This document shows positions 63,482 through 64,000 of a DNA stretch of 64,000 nucleotides, piece by piece. The notes under the pieces are model-generated. The model saw only the letters and a program-made list of their open reading frames with translations, was not told the DNA's origin and did no database searches. The stretch spans positions 434,001 through 498,000 of the forward strand of contig NZ_OLMR01000002.1 in NCBI RefSeq assembly GCF_900291955.1, in the 5' to 3' direction. This stretch comes from Pseudoruminococcus massiliensis (lineage in GTDB: Bacteria; Bacillota; Clostridia; Oscillospirales; Acutalibacteraceae). The translations under genes and the position numbers were made by a program. Positions within the stretch are counted from its first letter, which is position 1, and each line of letters begins with the position of its first letter.

Positions 63482-63510
63482 ATTATATCAAATCGGACTT
63501 TTTTCGTCAA
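63482..63510 (-). promoter_or_regulatory. Toxin promoter, copy 1
   Basis: TTGACG, 17 bases, TATAAT, about 70 bases before the toxin ATG. Confidence 0.75.
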
Positions 63511-63540
63511 ATTATTTTTGCCATTTTGTAGCTATTTTAT

Positions 63541-63569
63541 TTGACACAAGCCGTTTTTTACTGTATAAT
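63541..63569 (+). promoter_or_regulatory. Antitoxin-RNA promoter, copy 2
   Basis: TTGACA (63541-63546), 17 bases, TATAAT (63564-63569), 346 bases after copy 1. Confidence 0.8.
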
Positions 63570-63575
63570 ATAGGT

Positions 63576-63666
63576 ATAGAGCATACCGATAAGCGGTCGC
63601 TCCCAAATATACGAATTATTTACTAAATAACCGTCCTATTGGCAAGCAGGGCGGTTATTTCCTTTT
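63576..63666 (+). ncRNA. Antitoxin RNA, copy 2
   Basis: As copy 1; the first 30 bases are identical, then the region 63609-63623 diverges (TACGAATTATTTACT versus TTGATTAAGTTAAG) before the conserved terminator at 63623-63668. Confidence 0.7.
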
Positions 63667-63762
63667 ATTATGGGAGTCAACTATCGAAACTATCAGTGTT
63701 CCGACTGTTGCTATTGCTATAATAAGCTGAAATAAATCAGACCATGTAACAACATTCTCCAT
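63655..63762 (-). CDS. Holin-like type I toxin, 35 aa, copy 2
   Basis: The same 35-residue peptide as copy 1; the coding sequences differ by one synonymous change (ATC to ATT at Ile). Its own promoter lies at 63857-63829 on the minus strand (TTGACG, 17 bases, TATAAT), with the same SD-sequestering hairpin. Confidence 0.8.
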   Translation of the reverse strand: MENVVTWSDLFQLIIAIATVGTLIVSIVDSHNKRK

Positions 63763-63828
63763 ATGTAGCACCCCATTTCTGGGAGCAGGATTGACCGCCT
63801 ACCGTTTGTGGTATGCTCTATGGCTTTT

Positions 63829-63857
63829 ATTATATCAAATCGGACTTTTTTCGTCAA
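63829..63857 (-). promoter_or_regulatory. Toxin promoter, copy 2
   Basis: TTGACG (63857-63852), 17 bases, TATAAT (63834-63829). Confidence 0.75.
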
Positions 63858-63887
63858 ATTATTTTTGCCATTTTGTAGCTATTTCAT

Positions 63888-64000
63888 TTGACACAAGCCG
63901 TTTTCTACTGTATAATATAGGTATAGAGCATACCGATAAGCGGTCGCTCCCAAGATATTGCGATTTTAAGAAATAACCGCCCTATGTGGTAGCAGGGCGG
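63888..64000 (+). ncRNA. Antitoxin RNA, copy 3, cut by the window end
   Basis: TTGACA (63888-63893), 17 bases, TATAAT (63911-63916), 347 bases after copy 2, and the first stem arm AAATAACCGCCCT at 63971. The rest of the unit, including the third toxin, lies beyond base 64000. Confidence 0.7.

Noticed and set aside
63444-63976. Two 60-codon plus-strand frames with an aromatic-rich product, repeated in both TA units
   Set aside because: They lie across the toxin promoter and leader on the opposite strand, have no ribosome site, and are repeated only because the whole unit is duplicated.

Overview
The window reads as chromosome of a low-GC, Gram-positive, spore-forming anaerobe of the Clostridia, most likely a Ruminococcus-like member of the Oscillospiraceae. 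Evidence for this: SpoIIE and a SpoIIQ-like M23 protein (endospore formation), a DUF6514 protein, a MurE/MurF pair, a yybP-ykoY-type leader, and a monoderm type IV pilus system with a PilM-PilN fusion and no secretin. The genus is inferred from gene content only. No rRNA, tRNA, CRISPR array or prophage was recognised.

Layout. 1-9 kb, mostly minus strand: two small unknown genes, a folate block (folE, then folP-folB-folK) ending in a ComF-type phosphoribosyltransferase, a membrane transglutaminase-like protein, rsmD-coaD-coiled-coil protein, and a VanY-like carboxypeptidase. 8.9-25 kb: agmatine deiminase, an ABC exporter pair, a DUF2325 gene behind two palindromic operator-like sites, SpoIIE, a plus-strand YdjG/YdjI-like membrane-stress operon (Tim44-like, SPFH plus zinc ribbons, zinc-ribbon membrane protein, shortened TPM-family protein), an Mrp/NBP35 ATPase and PrmA. 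25-36 kb: an orphan sugar-binding-type lipoprotein, WYL regulator, anion permease, a DHHW/AlgX-like protein with a Nudix hydrolase, MetG, TatD, an SDR and Ogg. 36.7-39.6 kb: murE-murF. 39.8-47.4 kb: pilus machinery pilMN-pilO-pilD-pilB-pilT-pilC. 47.9-53.8 kb: a CpXC protein, a riboswitch-controlled CaCA antiporter, a MATE transporter and the M23 protein. 54-62.7 kb: the pilus fibre genes, namely two major-pilin paralogues each with its own promoter and terminator, and a minor-pilin operon ending in a 1919-residue pilin-anchored surface protein. 63.2 kb to the end: at least two tandem copies of a type I toxin-antitoxin module, with a third cut by the window edge.

Two things cut across the map. 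(1) About ten intergenic spaces are filled by one family of mosaic elements: long inverted arms around an interchangeable set of short perfect hairpins. The same hairpin cassette occurs in versions whose two arms have changed together, so base pairing is being kept. (2) Several noncoding transcripts are predicted from a canonical promoter, a structured body and often a terminator, including one with an elongated 6S-like hairpin at 36.6 kb and an orphan RNA at 50.6 kb.

How the genes fit together: PilB and PilT drive assembly and retraction on the PilC platform with PilMN/PilO alignment proteins. PilD matures two major pilins, two minor pilins and the giant protein, whose FIVAR-like and starch-binding-like modules suggest a tip adhesin for carbohydrate or host surfaces. 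The split into two loci with one shared peptidase implies coordinated but separately tuned expression.
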